From Pseudaminobacter soli (ex Li et al. 2025) (GTDB lineage: Bacteria; Pseudomonadota; Alphaproteobacteria; Rhizobiales; Rhizobiaceae): DNA of 64,000 nucleotides. The position numbers were made by a program, and so were the translations under genes. The stretch covers positions 248,001-312,000 of the forward strand of contig NZ_JARXVF010000006.1 in the NCBI RefSeq assembly GCF_029892515.1, written 5' to 3'. This document shows, in pieces, positions 63,295-64,000 of the stretch (position 1 is its first letter; every line of letters starts with the position of its first letter). The notes under the pieces were generated by a model. The model made no database searches and had not been told where the DNA came from. It worked only from the letters and a program-made list of their open reading frames with translations.

Positions 63295-64000
63295 ATGGTT
63301 TATGATTGGTCAGGGCCGTCTCCATCCGAGTTCATCGGGCTGCTCGTGCGGGCCGAGGATTTCGTGGCGCGTCTCGACGAACGGCTGCGAAAGAGCCAGG
63401 CCGCTGTCGGCTTTGTCGAACGCGCGCATTTCCACGACGCGGTAGCGGCACTGTGGATCGAGGGCGAGCTGGTCCATATCGAGGATCTGGTGCTCCACGA
63501 CGCCATGATGGATGTGCGTACGCCGACCCATGAGCTGACGCGAGCGCATGCGGTGTTACGCACGCGCCGTCGAATTTTTTCGCAGGCATCGGATTGGGCC
63601 CTGTCACGCGCTGGACTATCGGCATTGGTCGGGCGCGAAAGTGCTACCCGCCAAGACCAAGAAGCATTGGCGGTTGAGCGATCTGCCGATGCGCAGCCAG
63701 GGGGGGAGAATGATGCACCTGACGATGATGAGCCGGTTGACGAGCTAGCCCTGCAACTTGCCGAGATCGATGCGGTGCTGGCCCGTTCGCAGCGTCTGCT
63801 GGACGGGAAGCCGGCTGCTCGTCAGCCAAAGAACGATGCGGATGTCGAGCCCGCCCCATCGAATGAGGGCGCGGTCGGAAGTATCGGCCAGCCCGCGACG
63901 AACGCTGCTCGATCCGAACGAAATGCGCTCGTCATGGATGAGGACTGGGACGAGGAGCAGCGCCTTGCCCAATGGCTGGAAATGGGGGGGCAACCTCATG
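63295..64000 (+). CDS. RHE_PE00001-family plasmid protein (DUF1612), N-terminal part
   Basis: The frame is open from ATG 63295 to the window end, 235 codons without a stop. The N-terminus (WSGPSPSEFIGLLVRAEDFVARLDERLRKS, AHFHDAVAALWIEGELVHIEDLVLHDAMMDVRTPTHELTRAHAVLRTRRRI) matches the DUF1612/RHE_PE00001 group found on rhizobial plasmids near replication genes. An acidic linker follows (PGGENDAPDDDEPVDE) and then ALQLAEIDAVLARSQRLL. The family usually ends in a helix-turn-helix outside the window. Function unknown; perhaps a plasmid regulator. Confidence 0.82.
   Translation, partial: MVYDWSGPSPSEFIGLLVRAEDFVARLDERLRKSQAAVGFVERAHFHDAVAALWIEGELVHIEDLVLHDAMMDVRTPTHELTRAHAVLRTRRRIFSQASDWALSRAGLSALVGRESATRQDQEALAVERSADAQPGGENDAPDDDEPVDELALQLAEIDAVLARSQRLLDGKPAARQPKNDADVEPAPSNEGAVGSIGQPATNAARSERNALVMDEDWDEEQRLAQWLEMGGQPH

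Overview
The window looks like part of a repABC-type secondary replicon (plasmid or chromid) of an alphaproteobacterium of the order Hyphomicrobiales (Rhizobiales), most like Mesorhizobium/Aminobacter (Phyllobacteriaceae). The evidence is a complete repA-repB-repC set with three GTTGACAGCTGTCAAC-type parS palindromes and a countertranscribed RNA between repB and repC, a Mesorhizobium-type porin, high GC throughout, and many ABC uptake systems beside catabolic enzymes. The genus is inferred from protein style only.

Layout. (1) 1-3070: 3' part of a dimethylamine monooxygenase / haem-dependent N-demethylase operon (GcvT-like partner, dmmA, dmmB, dmmC). (2) 3288-9294: a catabolic cluster of unknown substrate: V4R-domain protein, HpaI-type aldolase, flavin reductase, luciferase-like monooxygenase and a GntR regulator, divergent from an aminotransferase and an amino-acid-type binding protein, with AGTATACT palindromes between the two arms. 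(3) 9438-10261: two fused gene remnants (thiamine-diphosphate enzyme, then ureohydrolase). (4) 10831-15645: stress operon prkA-yeaH-spoVR with a possible EcfG-type promoter. (5) 15768-24069, minus strand: LacI regulator, xylose isomerase, sugar isomerase/epimerase, Gfo/Idh/MocA dehydrogenase and a ribose-type ABC importer. (6) 24358-29674, plus strand: a YtfQ-YtfR-YtfT-YjfF-like importer with its own GntR/FadR regulator. (7) 29807-30892: porin.

(8) 31275-37618: an unusual cassette: GNAT-like protein, AsnB, free-standing acyl carrier protein, AMP-forming acyl ligase, NAD-synthetase-like amide ligase and hot-dog thioesterase. It looks like a small carrier-based amide biosynthesis pathway that I cannot match to a described one. 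(9) 37715-40662: ECF sigma factor, anti-sigma and a periplasmic SorAB-type sulfite dehydrogenase. (10) 40713-50320: LysR regulator divergent from a nine-gene operon: polar amino-acid ABC importer, N,N-dimethylformamidase-like amidohydrolase, class III aminotransferase, beta-keto acid cleavage enzyme, GNAT and acetylpolyamine-type deacetylase. It is probably a complete uptake and degradation route for an amide or N-acyl amine. (11) 50486-57046: a looser zone: LacI pseudogene, MlrC-like metallopeptidase, M24 peptidase-GAF-XRE/cupin module with paired operators, truncated-haemoglobin pseudogene and VOC protein.

(12) 57532-64000: replication and maintenance: repABC, ctRNA, ccdAB toxin-antitoxin, tyrosine recombinase and an RHE_PE00001-type plasmid protein running off the window end.

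Overall it is a mosaic catabolic replicon. Each module carries its own regulator and usually its own binding protein, and at least four decayed genes lie in or beside the joins. The two candidates for undescribed biochemistry are modules 8 and 10. No tRNA, rRNA, CRISPR array or intact insertion sequence was recognised.
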